Shown in pieces: positions 1 to 14,131 of a DNA stretch of 64,000 bases (its first letter is position 1; each line of letters opens with the position of its first letter). Under the pieces are notes generated by a model. It saw only the letters and a program-made list of their open reading frames with translations, searched no databases and was not told the origin of the DNA. The stretch is from Strigamia acuminata (lineage: Eukaryota; Arthropoda; Chilopoda; Geophilomorpha; Linotaeniidae): NCBI GenBank assembly GCA_949358305.1, contig OX442314.1, positions 17,539,060-17,603,059 of the forward strand, read 5' to 3'. A program made the translations under genes and the position numbers.

Positions 1-760
1 TCGTTGATGTTACGGGGGTCTGATTCAGCATGAAAAATGCGCCAAAGATGCAATAAAAAAAAATTGCATAACTTGCAGCGTATATCATATCCGTAACGGT
101 AACGGCCAGCAACCGTTTCCATGGTAACGATTTCTTTATCAACAACAACAATCGTAGAACCCCTGGATTGCTTGGCGTGTTGCTGACTGGAATAAATAAA
201 TGGCAAAACAACGAGCAGAATCTAATTATCGCAAGGTCGCCAACCAATTGTCGCTTTTCGAAAGAAGGGGTTCCTTAAACCGGGCTAGAATCAATTTGAA
301 CCGAACATCCCCAAACTTGTTCTTACTTCTTATACTGTACTTGTACAGTGTACCGAATTGCCAATACTCATTTAGAAATGGCGATGTATATTCAAAGTGT
401 GCGCTTCCAAGGCAATTAACCTTCATTGACTTGATGCGTGTGCTTATAGCGAATTTCGAAATTATGGGGTTTTACGCAATCAGCTTTTAATCAGCTTTTT
501 CCTAAAAGTACCCTACCGGTAAGCTTGTAGAATTAACGTTTTCAGCCGATTAAAACTTTCGTTTAAAACCCATAATTATATAATGCAGATAAGAAATAAT
601 GGCAGAGATTTCTTTTCCAACGTGTAATTTAATTTGCCAGTAAATAATGCAGAAAATAAAAATTAAAAAAAAATGCGAAATTACTCCGTATTATTGAATA
701 AATTTAAAGTTTAATTTTGTTTTTCTCTTTTGTTATTGGCACCTGCCTGCGCCGATACAG
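1..760. other. AT-rich region upstream of the receptor exon, no gene called
   Basis: I see no convincing coding exon here. A 96-codon frame at 200-490 has no family resemblance and does not match the first transmembrane helix of the paralogous receptor at 17.7-18.7 kb, so it is not a likely missing 5' exon. The stretch holds one strong X-box palindrome at 115-128 and ends in a pyrimidine-rich tract with an AG at 759-760, the likely splice acceptor of the receptor exon that follows. Confidence 0.5.
115..128. promoter_or_regulatory. RFX-type X-box palindrome
   Basis: The sequence is GTTTCCATGGTAAC, a close match to the RFX-factor X-box (two inverted GTNRCC half sites). It is the first member of a cluster spread over the first 15 kb. 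Confidence 0.5.
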
Positions 761-1636
761 GTACTTTTCATCGTTCAAGTGGAAAAAGCCCCGTCTTCGT
801 CTCCAGCTGTGTGTTTAGGCTTAGCATGTAGTCTGCGGTTTTTTTGGTTAGCCATGTTTGCTTGGGTTGGAGTTTTAGCCCATCATCTTTTGCATATTTT
901 AACCGGCGACAAACACGCGACGGGCGCCGTCGTCACCATATCCACACCCATCGCCGCATTTCCATCTTCATTAGCAGCCGCATCGTACCCAGCAACGGAA
1001 AAGCGCAACTGCTCACCTCTCGCCAATCACGTCCTAACATACAGCGCAACAGCGTGGGGAATTCCATTATTTCTTTCGTTGGCAGCCGCACTGCTTTATC
1101 AACAAGGGGGATTTCACGTACAGATCATATCTCGCAAGAGTTTTCGTAACTGCTGGCTTCTGAGTGCCCCTCCTTTACGTTGGACTTTCGACATCCCCGT
1201 GGCCCTGCTGACCGCGTTCAATATTTACGCGTACGTGAAAACAGCCGTCGCCATTCGTTATGTTGCTAGTATGCAGATGGAGCGAAAAATACAGAAACGC
1301 ATGCGCCGTCGCCGTTTTCGCCAGCTGTTCTTATTGGTCAAGCTGCACGCGCTACTGGCCATTATTTGGGCTCTCGAAATGATCTCAGATTTTGCCGGAA
1401 GCCAGGCGTTGTGGTCAGTTTTCGTGGTGGTGTTCTCTCTGCAAGGTGGATTTATCGCCTTAGTGTATTCGTGTAGCGTCAAAGTAATGAAATTCTACGC
1501 GGAAGGAGTTCTTTCAGATTGGAAACACCATTCCAAACATTCCACAACATTTAAGAAAAGTCTTGTCAGCTCGTCTATGTCTCTTTCAAGCAGCATGGAA
1601 CTGCTTACGTCAGAACCGACACCTCAACCTCTTTGA
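761..1636 (+). CDS. Secretin/methuselah-like GPCR, 3' exon (partial)
   Basis: This is the last exon of a seven-transmembrane receptor; about 291 residues are read from a splice acceptor at 759-760 to the TGA at 1636. The frame enters in helix 2 (LFIVQV) and continues through helices 3-7. Class B hallmarks are visible: the NCW of the second extracellular loop and SLQGGFIALVYSC in helix 7. A very basic stretch (KRMRRRRFRQ) lies before helix 6. The frame has no ATG at its start, so helix 1 and any ectodomain must come from an upstream exon not found in the window. The protein is clearly paralogous to the minus-strand receptor at 17745-18747: similar helices and a similar tail, here ending LLTSEPTPQPL. 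Ligand unknown. It could be a decaying copy, but the frame is intact over the whole exon. Confidence 0.75.
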   Translation, partial: VLFIVQVEKAPSSSPAVCLGLACSLRFFWLAMFAWVGVLAHHLLHILTGDKHATGAVVTISTPIAAFPSSLAAASYPATEKRNCSPLANHVLTYSATAWGIPLFLSLAAALLYQQGGFHVQIISRKSFRNCWLLSAPPLRWTFDIPVALLTAFNIYAYVKTAVAIRYVASMQMERKIQKRMRRRRFRQLFLLVKLHALLAIIWALEMISDFAGSQALWSVFVVVFSLQGGFIALVYSCSVKVMKFYAEGVLSDWKHHSKHSTTFKKSLVSSSMSLSSSMELLTSEPTPQPL

Positions 1637-2897
1637 ACGGATTAGAGTTGGCCAAATCAAATTGAATTGAATCAAAGAAATAAATAGAAAAAACGAAAAG
1701 AGAAAAGAGAACAAACAAAAAAATAGTAGAAAGAAAAATAAAACTTATAAGAGAGGAAAGGAAGGAAAGAAAGAAAGAAAAACAACCGGCAGTGCATTTG
1801 ACTTTTTCCTTTCAATTTGTCTTTATGCTTTTTAGGTTTTCCAAATAAATGTCAAATGCTTTTCACTTGCAATTTTTTTTCTTATTTTAATATTAGAGAC
1901 CATCATTTTTTTTGGGAGGTGAAAACTTTAACCAAAAACCAAAAAGCAAATATTTTTTCTAGAAATTTAATTTAATTAATCTATTCTATTCTTGTGTTCG
2001 TCAATATTTTTGTATGTTTTTTTCTTAGTAAAATTATAAACCTAACTGTTTTAATTTTTTGTTGTTTTTGTTTTGCTGCAAGTGCCTGCATATTTCTAAT
2101 TGCTCATTCAACTCGTTGTCCACTCTAACCGCCAATTTGCAAAACAAATATATCGAAGGTAATCCGCCTAAATTTGGCTTTTTACTAAAATTCAAATCCA
2201 AATTGTGTTTATTTTGTATCAAATTTTGCGTTTTGGTTTTTGAAGTTTTGATTTTGCCCAAAAAAAAATAATAAAAAAATTGTTAACGTGAGGCATGAGT
2301 CTCTAATGATAATAGTTGGCATTAATCAGAAATTATTGTATTAACTGTTAATTAAAAAATATATTTAAGAAAAATATAAATATATACTTTTTATCTATCT
2401 CAAACTTGAATAGAGCTACTGTATTTTATATAAACAAAAAAAAAAGCCGTTTATTAGTATATTGTTCTGTTTAGTATTTGTTGTAAAATCGTTGTATATA
2501 CAATTTGTATACGTTATACACTGATATATATACATATATACTTATACACTTTACAAAAACTTGGTCCACTGCCCACCAGTGTAAACGATTTTCTTTTATT
2601 GAAAAATTGATAAATATTATTATATTAATACATGTTGAAAGTTGAAAAAAATAATTCTTGAATGACATTAAATATACATGCATTCAAATATATCAACATT
2701 TATATGTGATTGCAATCAAATAAAAATAAGGGGAGCGAAATCTGTTTTGAAAATATAGAAAGTTTTAATAATTTCACTGCAAATCCCTTCATTAAAGCGC
2801 TTTAATTCGTGAAAACTGTAAGTTTAATACTGTCTTTGTAAGCTGCTTAAATATCAACGTCAACATGCACCTCATATATCTACGGATCTGCCGACCG

Positions 2898-2911
2898 GTT
2901 GTCATGGCAAC
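2898..2911. promoter_or_regulatory. RFX-type X-box palindrome
   Basis: GTTGTCATGGCAAC: two inverted half sites with an AT spacer. Member of the 0-15 kb cluster. Confidence 0.5.
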
Positions 2912-4389
2912 GCAGATGCAGAACAGGATTCTGCTTTAAGCTCCATCGTCATAACACCACAAGCCAACATGGCAAATGGCAACATGTGACTACTTTTGCA
3001 TTCGTAAGTATACCAACTGCAGTCATAAAAAGAATTTGTCTTATTCCAAATTCTTCACCACCAACGATACAAGAGTTTCAACAAGTGGTTACAACAAAAA
3101 ATTGCGCCAACTTCCATTTAAGGGGAGAAACTGATAAAATGTGAAGAAAAACCGAAAAATTCGCATAATCTTTCTATTTTTATTTCCACTAATTAGTTTA
3201 AAGACATTATATTTGACTTGTGCAATTAGTAATTAGTGAAAAAAAAAAATTGAAGCACATTTTTAAAGTCTGTCACGAGACCATAATTTACCTTGCTAAA
3301 GATTTATGTGGAAAAATAGACAATCAAAAGGTAATTTTTCGTTTGGTATAAATGAGATGTAGTGCAGCAGTCAGAAACAAAAGATAAATGTAAAAAAAAA
3401 TGTGATTAATTTTTTATTTTCGTGTTTATTCTTTTCAGTGGAAAAAGCAAAACCGATATTAATATATATCTCAAATCGATTTGCTTTTGATGGGAGCTTG
3501 TGTGCGTGGCCTACATTTGCTCATGGGGAAAATCGAACATTTTAAAGGGGAAAAGAATATATAACGGCTACAGTCACCATACAAATGTGTGCAGTTTTTG
3601 TTTACTAATATTTTTTGATTTTTTTTCCATTCTTTTTTATTTTACTATACCTAAAGCATATAATTCTTATATTTAAAAAAAAACACTACATTAACGGTTA
3701 GAATTGGGAATGTATAAAACATTTTCGTTTCACTAAATTTTTGCATTTTTCTTTGTGCAATTAAAATAAACGCTAAAACAAGAGTCGTAAATTTAAAATG
3801 ACATAGAATTGAATTGGTAGTTAATTGACGTAGTGCTCGTCACGTCACGGAGTTGAGATGTGCACATATACTTAAAAGTAGAAAAAAGACGTAACCCTTC
3901 ATCGTCTTTCACTTATTTTCATTTCCGCTTCGCTCAACTTCGAGCTCCGTTGAATAGCGAAAGGGAGAGCGAAGCGAGGAAGAAAAGTTTATTGGAAATC
4001 TGATAATTTTGCCTTTCCTCTGTGTGTTCAGGCAAATGCTAACAGGTAGACGTTAAATTATTTCTATCATAACCATTCTCATCAATAGTAATGTAATTTA
4101 TGTAGTAAATAAAAGACAATTCAGATCCAAATTGATTGTTTACATTATTAAGTCTGTGCACTATAAAAATAATGTAGTCGTTTATTAAACAACCCATAAA
4201 ACAATAACAAACATGCCATAAATTCTTTAAGTCTACAAATTGGTCAGTCAAAAACATTGCTTACACACATTTCATTCCACCACATGTGGCAGGGAAGCTG
4301 TTCAGGCGGAGCTTGCTAGAAAAAATTATCTGTAAATTTAATTGGATTAGACTATTTAAACTCAATCGATTAAAAGAAATCTAAATGTT

Positions 4390-4403
4390 GTTTCTATGGT
4401 AAC
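4390..4403. promoter_or_regulatory. RFX-type X-box palindrome
   Basis: GTTTCTATGGTAAC. A weaker relative (GTTTTCTTAGCAAC) lies 178 bases downstream at 4581-4594. Confidence 0.5.
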
Positions 4404-5433
4404 AATAAACTTAATAAAGCTAAGGTGTTGATTGTTGATTGTGAAACTCTGTCAGACTAAAATGTACAAATGGAAAATAAAATAATTTAATTAATTTAAG
4501 ATTACTTAAATTTTTTTCCCCGAATTCTTTAATAAAGCGTTTGCTTATTAAGGTTTTAATTAAATTTGAAAGCTATTTTCGTTTTCTTAGCAACCTAGTT
4601 TCAAAAAAATGTGAAGAAAACCACCAAAATATTTTTATATTTTAGCTAATTTGCCTAAATATATTAATTATTGACAACTTATTGTAATTGGAAAAATCAC
4701 CGCAACATTAGGCAATTAAATATAATTAGAAAAAGATGATGATCAACAAACAAGTAACACGAACCAGGTAAAAATCAATTACATTGATACTACGTCAACA
4801 ACTATTGCTAAAGCAGTTCTATTGTCCTCCAGAGGTTTTAAATACAGTAACTACGTTTTAAAAAAAAATAAAAAGAAGATTTAATTGAAGCATTTTTGTT
4901 TAAAGCTTTAAAAATATTCTAAAGTTCAGTGGATTGCACTGATGCATCTACTACGTTTTGTAAATGTAACAACAGCGCTCTCTTTTGTGTACTCTCTTTA
5001 TGATCGACTCCCCTTTTTTTTGGTGAGCAAGTTTGATATTATGACTTGGGTTCAGGTGACGTCTAGTAATGTGATTGTTTGTTGTTTGCTTTGTTGCAAA
5101 AAGCAAATGGAAGCAAAAAGCTGTTTAATCATATTGGAATACCAGTAAACCTTTTTCTTTACCCTATTCATCACTGCCTGCTGATTGAAAACCCACAGTT
5201 TCTTTGTACTTGTGTTAAAAATCATCCGAATGAAATAGTGTAGTATTGCAATCAGTTTCCAGCCATTCGATTTGGAATATTTTACATAATCCATAAGAAC
5301 ACTGAAGTAAATGTAAAAATTAAATATAACCTTTGAGTTTTCGTGGGAAATGTTGATTGTGATCAATAAGATACAGGTGCTTGGCGTTTCTGATTTTATC
5401 ATCCATCATCTCGGTTGTCAGCGAATGCCACAT

Positions 5434-5447
5434 GTTGCCATGGGTAC
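5434..5447. promoter_or_regulatory. Degenerate X-box
   Basis: GTTGCCATGGGTAC has a perfect left half site and a right half with two mismatches. Counted as weak. Confidence 0.25.
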
Positions 5448-6346
5448 AAGTCGATGATGCTGAGGGTTCTAGGGTACATTTCTACAAAGCCAAGATGACT
5501 ATTTTAAGTAAAATATACACATATTTTTTACTTCTATAAATTTTTTTTTCTTTAGGAATTGTTTTCATTTTTTCTTTTGCTTTGGTAATTTAACAGGCGA
5601 CAGCTACATTTAAAGTAAACTTGATTCGATTTGCACTAGATGCAGCAACACGGCACAGGATTACGGGATGGGATTTAAACAGTCGCATTGATCTAAACGT
5701 GGTTGCACATTCGAAAAACCGAATCAGGGCTTAGTTGAAACCTATGGGTTAACTCTTGAGGTTAACTCTTTATTTAGACAAGGCTCAAAATGTATATAGT
5801 GTGCAAGGGTATGTATTTTGCACGTGGATTCATCTAAGGTAAAGTGTACTCAAGCGCAAACAGTCAATAACTTCAGCAAATATATTGGTTTCATACAAAA
5901 TGCAACATAAAATAAATAAATATTACGTTTAAAATAAATAAAATAAAATAAATATCTACAAACGTTTATTTGTGTACAGATACAGATGTATACAATGTCC
6001 AGAATCGATTTCAATGCCGGTAGACATATGTACTGTAATGTAACTTCAAATGAGATTTTAAATTGGCAAATTAATTACGGCTGTCTTTGCAATTTCAAAA
6101 CTTAGTAATGCATCTTAATTAAAACCAGTAAACATTCTCTCTTCTCTATAGAAACCTTATACGTTGAACGTTGTATTGTAATTTCAAGAACTTTTCTTTC
6201 ATAATATTATAGAGCATTAAACAGTCTTCTAGCCCTCACAAGTCAGTAAAACAAAAGAAAAAATGTTTTTAGTAATATTAGTCTACGTTATTGTGTACAC
6301 AATCTTTCCATTTTAGGTCATTGAATTAATACTCGAACTGTCTTAT

Positions 6347-6360
6347 GTTTCCATAGCAAC
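6347..6360. promoter_or_regulatory. RFX-type X-box palindrome
   Basis: GTTTCCATAGCAAC, a full match to the X-box consensus. Confidence 0.5.
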
Positions 6361-9300
6361 TTAGTACCTATATATGATTGAAGGGCTGTTCCGTGCACCC
6401 AACATCAACCCTTCACGTGACACGACTCTGCAAATGGACTTTACTTGCCCTCATCGACCTAAATTCTTGCGTCGTTTTCTATCCAACAGGTGCGAAAGAC
6501 GCAGGGATAGAACATGGTTACTTGAAAAGTAATTTCACTACACTCTCACACCTGTCATACTTGTAGAAAACACTTTTTTCACTAAGCTGAAAAAATTATT
6601 TTCTTATTCATTTGTAGAAGGAATTTTATCCTTCCATTTCTGCATAAAATAAATAAATAAACAAATAAACAACAAAAGAATTTTTTTTTAATATACATAA
6701 AAAAATTGAATTTTTTTTTGCTGTTATTGCATAAAGTAAGTCAAGGACAGAGTTGATGGAAAAATCGAATTTTCAAAGAGTGAGTGAGAAATATAAAAAA
6801 AAAAAACCCATTGATTTGTAAAGCACGGTGGTACGCCATTAAATGAGTTCTCATTAATATTGACAGCAATAATATTATTGCTTCATTTTTTATTAATACA
6901 AGCACCTATTTGTCTGATGCGGTTAGCCAATTACTTACTGTTCAAGCATTAACAGAGCAAGAGGTATTGTACCTGGTTTTGTAATCTAATTTTGTTGTTC
7001 TTTAATACCAAAAGAGGACGCCACTTATCAAACGTAGCATTTAGAAACTCTGAAAAAAAAATGCAGTTGATATTTTGCACACTAGATGTCACGACACACT
7101 AATCATTCTAACCAAAATAATAAAATAAAATACTCTTGCATTTAGAGGAAAAAGTTTTACTAAAATAAAAAATAAAAGAATTGAATGAATATACTGTTTC
7201 CTGCTAAAAATTAGTTTCTATTTTGTTTACTTATTCATTTTCAATCTTTTCCGGCAAAATAAAAAGGGCAAAGTTGATTTCAAGCTTAATTTGACTTCTC
7301 TTCACGGCGAATTACTCAGACAAACTTCTCTCTGCTGCGTTGCTTTTCCGTCCATTGCTTCCAGCAGAGTGAAAAATTCAATAATGACACTTATTCAATG
7401 TCGCGTGCATACTCCTAACTGCTATCATATTTTAGAAGAAAATTAAATTAGTTTGGCTTCTTTCCTAAAGTTTTATTTGAGGATATCAAAATAACGGTTG
7501 CAATACGGTTTAAAAAGCTTTAAAGAATACAGTAGTCTGTGCTTTCACAAAATTTCCCAAAGGACTTGACATCCCGCCACCACGATATCAAACAAACACA
7601 AACAGCATTTCAGCAGTTTTGGTTTAAAAAAATTAAAAAAAATTAAATTGTCGCTGAATAATTACTAAAAAATCCATCTAACACTTCAAAAATCTTCAAC
7701 ATTTGTGCTGTATTTATCAAATTTATCCAAGTAACACAATGAATGATTAAATATCACATCTAGATAGATGTGATGTTTAATAGATGCGATATTAAATCGA
7801 TCATCCGTGCTACTGGGGTTAGTTCACGATTTTTTTATACTGTAATAACTCTGGAAAGTTTGTTGATCAACATTAGCATTTTTAGAAGCAATATTTACGT
7901 TCACAAATTATCATTTAAAGTTTTTTCCACATTAGCTTTACTACCGTACTACGCATGCATGACTAGCGGCTAAGCTCACCGAACACAAAACATTTTGTTA
8001 TTTTTTAGTTTCGTCTAGAATGTTTCTTATTAAATTAAAATAATTTAGCATTTAGTTTTAGATTTTCTTAAAAGGATAAAGACGGAAAACTAGTAAAAAC
8101 CGCTTTGCTCTTGGGCATTGATAGATGGCACCTTTTTGCACATGCAGTTCTCGTTTCATTCGCTCAATACCTGAGTGAAGAAGACAGATGGGCCAATGCT
8201 TGTGCCAGCCACGTGTCTTCCATTTTTTTAAAGACAAGTAGACAAAAGCTTACACAGTAAATTCAACCACCTCCAGCGTCGATTTACTCAATGGAGTGTC
8301 TGCTGCTACCATCACCATCTTCCTTTCTCTTTTATTACAGCAAAAAGTATTAAATCTCTTTATTCTATTTTGCACTAACGTTTGTGGAGTGCCCGTTTTG
8401 AAGTTATCAAAAACTTATAATTTTAATTTCACGGTATGACAATAAATTATTGAATTATTCCACTATATGCAATTAACTCAGTCAATTCTTGCATAAAATT
8501 CATGTTATAATTAAAGTCTTCTCCTTTGGATGACATTTTCTTGAAATAATCGGTTTTTGAAAAAAAATGATGACTAGATCAACGTTATTTTTAATGTCAC
8601 CTTTTTTTTCTTCCCCTGTGAGCCGTTAAATGAGAAGACCGTTTCTCTTCTATTGCTGCCACTTTGAATAAACTCGCTTACAAGAAATGAACGTTGGAGA
8701 CGCACGGAAAATTTACTCAAGACGGGACCGATAATTGAACTATAGAACAGTGAAGCCGGTGAATTCCGTTCGTTTCGAAGGTAACGCTAACGTAACATGG
8801 ATGGAGAAATTATCTTAAATTTTTCAATTGATTTATTGAGAAAACAACGAGACGAAAAAGGAAAGTAAATTTGCTGAAAGGTAGACGGTGCGACATTTTA
8901 TTGGCATTATTTTTTAATTTATTTTCATTCAACGGTTATACTGCATAGTTATACATTTTATTGGCAGATTTTGCTTTGATGTGCATTAATTTTTAGGCAT
9001 TGAAAATATGCAGTCTAAATTTTTGAAATTTGATGTTATTTTATAAACCAATCAACGATTAATTTTGTATTGCTGTGTTATTGGATTGGATGTATTGAAC
9101 GTACGACCTTCGTACGTACACGCAACGTGATTGGTCAAGGGATTACTGACCATCTATTTATGTCACTGTTGAATTTGAATTCATTTAATCATTCCTGATA
9201 ATACAATTGCTAATTTATTTCTTTGGTAATAAATTTGGCTTTAAAGCTGTATTTGAAAATCTCTCGCGTTTCTCGTATTTCCGAACGTGACTCGTGCGTG

Positions 9301-10687
9301 TCTGTGTCTCAGTGCAGAGTGCACGTCAATTGTTTCCATTTCCTTGTTTCAACATGGCACCCGATTAAAAGCAGAATTACTACGGTACTGTAATAGACTT
9401 TGATCATTACTTTCTGTATTAAACATAGCTATATAACAAGTGATACTGGGTTAAGACCTCGTAAAAGTGTAAAATTGGAAGAAAAAAAAGACATTAAGAG
9501 TCTTAATTGTCAGAAGTAAATTTCCGTTTATCGGGTTTATTTCGTTCTGGGTTTGTCCCAAAGTAAATAAGAAAATAATCAGCAATCATACATATGATTA
9601 ATACATTTTTATTTTCACTTGTGAACACACTAAATTAGACACGTGCATTATTTAGATAATGAGTGAAACGTGTTTAATTTGAGCCACTGTAATTGACATT
9701 TTATTTGACATAGGTGCTGTCCAGGCCATTTGATTAATGCGGTAGTATTGAATCTTATGTTGCCATGTTGCAGTCAAAAGTTTGCAGGCGTCCTCATTTT
9801 GTATGCGTGTGAGTAGCTTTTCAATTATCATATGTTTATGACTAAATCTTCATAAAAATTCATACAATTCATCAAAAGAAGAACTATGCATAATTTTTAA
9901 ATTATACTGTATTGTCATCAATCTTGCAAGCAAATTATAAATTAACCTTGTTCAGCTTCATTAGACATTGAAAGGATTGTGGAAAAATATGTTTAGTCAC
10001 AGCGAAGAGAAAACCTGCAAAGTCATTAAAGAAAGATTAATCTGACATGATATTGTGGGATTGATGCAGCATCAACAACAGCGAAACCTTGAAGTACTGA
10101 GAGCGTTTCATGATTTTAAAAGTATGGCTGCAGCAAGGCTAAATAACACAAAACGAACTTGAAAATGTAATACCCTTCAATCATTCGGTTTCGAAAGCTC
10201 ATAAATCAGCCAAGAAGCCAAGAAGAAAGTAACCAAACCCCAAACTCGCATCTCATGTGTCTCGTCTTCTTTTTCATATTGTTTTTCTAATGTGTTTTCT
10301 TTGATGGAGTTCGTTTCTTATTGCAAAAAAACAAGAAACAATTATTCAATCATTCTTAGTGTTATAACGAAACCAAAAAAAGTATACTCCGGCAAAAAAA
10401 AATCTAATTTCTTCTAACTGCTCCTTTGGGTCTGTTTTCCAATTGCTTAGGAACTGGTCGTTGACTAGCATCGAAAGATTGCAAGAAAGTGCATGTCACC
10501 AATTTCACAGCACGTCCTATGCCTAAGTCCATTTATAGTTCCCCGAGGAGTGTGGTCGTGTCCAGAGCACTCCCCATTCGTGTGTACTTGAAAAACATAC
10601 ACATTCTTTTTAAGGTTGTTATGTTTTAGTGCTGCTATAGTTTAATGCATACATCTAGATAGTCCCGGAGCAGCAGGACAGTACTTT

Positions 10688-10701
10688 GTAACCATAGCAA
10701 C
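10688..10701. promoter_or_regulatory. RFX-type X-box palindrome
   Basis: GTAACCATAGCAAC, a full match to the X-box consensus. Confidence 0.5.
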
Positions 10702-12220
10702 TATTCAGATAGCTGGTCAATGTTAAGGTAGATGGCTAAATGCCAAAATGGACCAATTCGTGCTGAGCTTTCTAGCAAAATTCGCCAGCTGCAAGTAATC
10801 AGCTTTAAGCATCTGCTTTGCCATTCACAAGCCAGGAAATCTAGAACTGAAATCTCAAGGTTGTGTGCGAATACTAACTTAATTATCATTAATTTAATTC
10901 TTAATTAGTACATTTTCTAATCAAGATGTTAGTCTGGAAGAAATTATAATAAGCGAGAAGAAAAGAAGTTATTTTTTGAGTTGGCAATGTTGAAATGAAA
11001 TCGATTGCGAAATTTAATGTTTTGTAATAGAAACTGCACAATTGTACACAAAACATTAATAATAAATGGTGTTAGTTGAATGTAATCTCTGCATCAACAA
11101 CACAGCAGTTATCAGTTTGTGTTCGAAATCAATAACATCCACCTACAAGCCACTCAACCAAAACCACAAGTGTGGTGAGAAGCGTTTCTCCTCAGTCTGA
11201 ATAGCTAAACACTAAACTTTCTTGAATAGCAGCAATGCAAGTTTCTATTGGTATTTTTCAATAAGCTCCAGGTCAGATCAAGTAGCAATACGTTGCAATA
11301 TTCTGTTTATTCCATCTGTTGGATTATTGGAAAAATGACGGAATAGACAAAAATCTCAATTGTACTTTTATGGATCACATTCTGACAGATATCTGGATTC
11401 ATGTCATATCTTGGACATAATTTTTTTAGTATACAATGCAACACGACACGACTGATGACTCTTCATCTCCAAAGGCACAAAATGCCATATTGAAAAAGAA
11501 AAAAAATTGCTTTTTATATATCGATTGGCTTAAAGGAAAAGTCAGCCCATAGGCCAAAGAACATAGCAGAACAGTCAATCACACAGAAGACAAAGAGCTG
11601 AAGCACACGCCATGAGATGGATTAATAAAACAAAAAAGAGAAAAATGCCAATGCCAAAGTCATGTAATCACTAGTAATGTCACGAGTGTTATATGGATTA
11701 TCGATAATTTAGAGTGGTCACAGAAGCTTTTTCCTTTCAGCCACGTGAGACACAAAATGGGCAGTTACAGTCAACTTTGTTAAAGCGTATCACTAAAACA
11801 GTGAACTACAAATTTTATTTTATTTTAGCCCTCTTTAGGCCCGTTACAGGACCTTAAGCACCACTTAATTGCGTGTCGTCGTCGTTCCACCACTGACTTG
11901 GAAACCAATATTGCGGATTTGGAAAATGTTCGTTATAATATAAACTGGTTATCGCTTTAAGCGGATTTGACATAGCGGGGTTTTAAAATCACTTCAAACT
12001 TTTCAAACTTACTAAGTAGATGCAATATTAAAGCTTTAATTTCTGAAAATAGAAGGCGCTTTTTATTTATTTATAATTAGGGTTTGACAGATAACATAAT
12101 TATTCGATATCAAGTGATACCGATATCATGCCGATATTTTTGTAAAATTAATTTTTATTTAATACAACAGTATATTTTTTGCTGAAATGTACTGTTTTAT
12201 TCAAAAAATAATTTATTTAA

Positions 12221-12234
12221 GTTACCCAGGTAAA
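12221..12234. promoter_or_regulatory. Degenerate X-box
   Basis: GTTACCCAGGTAAA differs from the consensus only at the last base and the spacer. Confidence 0.25.
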
Positions 12235-14045
12235 TTATTAATGTAATTTTAAAAATGGTGCAGAGTTTGCACGAGTTTTTAAATCGTCTAGTCAATAAAA
12301 CATGCAGATCTGAACATTTTATTATGTCGAGCGCATATTTTGTGAAACTCATCAACAACGTGTCACAAACTTTGCATCACAACGGCTGTGCGTTTGGATA
12401 AATTAGAAATATCGTATTGGCACCTTTTTTCTTCAATATTTTTGTAGTAGATAACTTAGGGAAAATAGGGGTGTAATAATATATCCCCAATTTATATTCA
12501 TACTAACCAGATGGCTCTTCATCGATCTAAGATTAGACGAAGCTATAGAATGTGTATTATTCTAAACTTACTGTACATGAAGCAAGTACTTCACAGAGTG
12601 CATTGAGTTCGATAAGACAAGGGCCAACTAAGTGCTGTTTCAAATTGGATCGGACACGGAGCAATTGAGTCAACGGAGAGCATTACTAAGCAGAAAAAAA
12701 GAAAGCAGAAAGTGGAAAAAACTATCCCACAGTTCTCTCTCCAATTCATCGATCGAGGTAAGCTTCAGGACATGAAGAGTTACGAACTCTTCAGATGCAA
12801 TGTGCCTTTTGGCCCAAAGCCTAAAAGCCCCCTTTTCAATCTTGCTACGCCGGCTTTAGGTTATGACCTGTATCGAACGTCCACCGGCAAAACCCCTCGA
12901 AAAACAATCAACTGGCGAAGAATGACCAAGAATTGCCTATATAGAGCAACTTGAGCTTGAAGTCATCGACTGGAATTGCTGTCTGTTGATGACTAGTCAG
13001 CGTTAATTTATTGACTTGATACTCCTCATCTGTTCGCATAACTGTGAGGGTTAGGGTTATGACCCGAGAGAAATGGGACTTCATTTAGAATGATTGAAGT
13101 GAATTCTTTTTTTTTATTCTTTTTATGTCATTGATTTTTTTCAAAGTGCATTTTTGGATTTTTGGATTTTTCTATTTTTATTATTCTATTTATCTATCTT
13201 TCAATAACTATGTCTGCCAGGGAAAATCGTTGGTAGACTACTTGTTGACTGTTTTTTTGATATACAAACAACTACGTAATTTGAAAAGTTTGGTTCAGTT
13301 GATGTAAGAGCTAAACAAACAATTGGGATTAAACTCCAAGTTTTCCAAAATGTTTACAAAAGCGTTCGATTGAAAAGTTTTATTTACCAATAATTTAGAC
13401 TTTGAGACATTCAACATCCGTGAGAAAATAGATACGTATGTATTATAGCTTAAAGCCTACAGTTGAAATGTAGAGGAGGAGTTAATAACAATTTTAACAG
13501 TTGGAAGGAAGATTGATGTATGTCCAAATTCAGACTTTTTTTCATGTTTCAGGTGAGATTTGCTTTTGTAATTTTTTGAGAACATCTTTGATGGGAACGA
13601 GGTGCTCCTCTGAAGTGTGTGATAAGATAATTACTTCGTCCAAATAAACGATATTGCAAGAGAATGAACACAAGACCAAACAAGATTGGGTGCAACAAAG
13701 ATCTAACAAGATTAACACGATTTAAGTTAAACTTTTTTGATGCACTGTGATTTACATTTTTTTGTGTTAGATAACATTTTGTTTTAATATTAATACTAAT
13801 TTTAATACTAATTAAACTTAGCTACAAGAGGTTGCCACACTGGGTCTTATTTAGAAAATATTAATAAGAGACTAATGTCCTCTCAAAACAAACACTTAAA
13901 TAATTTATTCTGGGGATAGAATTATTTTAACACTATTGTGTTCAGATTAATTTATAATGTGGATTGGTCGCTCCATTGTGGAGCGACCGAAATGAGCAAC
14001 ACACACCCAAGAATCACACAATGAAGTAAAGTCTTTATTCCCCCG

Positions 14046-14059
14046 GTTGCAATGGCAAC
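14046..14059. promoter_or_regulatory. X-box inside the putative LTR
   Basis: GTTGCAATGGCAAC, itself inside a longer palindrome CCGGTTGCAATGGCAACCGG. First of three X-boxes carried by the putative LTR. Confidence 0.45.
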
Positions 14060-14117
14060 CGGACTTAACAATTATTCATTACACATTCATTCATGATAAG
14101 CTATTATATAAAATACT

Positions 14118-14131
14118 GTTGTGATGGCAAC
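14118..14131. promoter_or_regulatory. X-box inside the putative LTR
   Basis: GTTGTGATGGCAAC. Second of three within the putative LTR, 58 bases after the first. Confidence 0.45.

Larger units (their letters stand above)
1637..13976. other. Gene-poor AT-rich interval with X-box palindromes
   Basis: No convincing protein-coding exon is seen. The first 150 bases are a purine-rich tract (AAAGAAAG/GGAAAGG runs at about 1670-1785), probably the 3' UTR of the receptor, with AATAAA-like signals near 1736 and 1841. Scattered X-box palindromes are listed separately. Small inverted repeats occur near 3925-3985 (CCGCTTCGCTC ... GAGCGAAGCGAGG) and 7753-7774 (ATCACATCTAGATAGATGTGAT). An exon-like segment ending in a good donor (GAG|GTAAGC) lies near 12.6-12.8 kb on the plus strand, without recognisable coding content. 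Confidence 0.5.

Noticed and set aside
200-490. 96-codon plus-strand frame as the missing first exon of the receptor at 761
   Set aside because: It shows no similarity to helix 1 or the N-terminus of the paralogous receptor and has no suitable splice donor in phase.
12712-12954. 80-codon frame starting at GTG
   Set aside because: No domain, no ATG, and a good splice donor interrupts it. At most this is part of a non-coding first exon.
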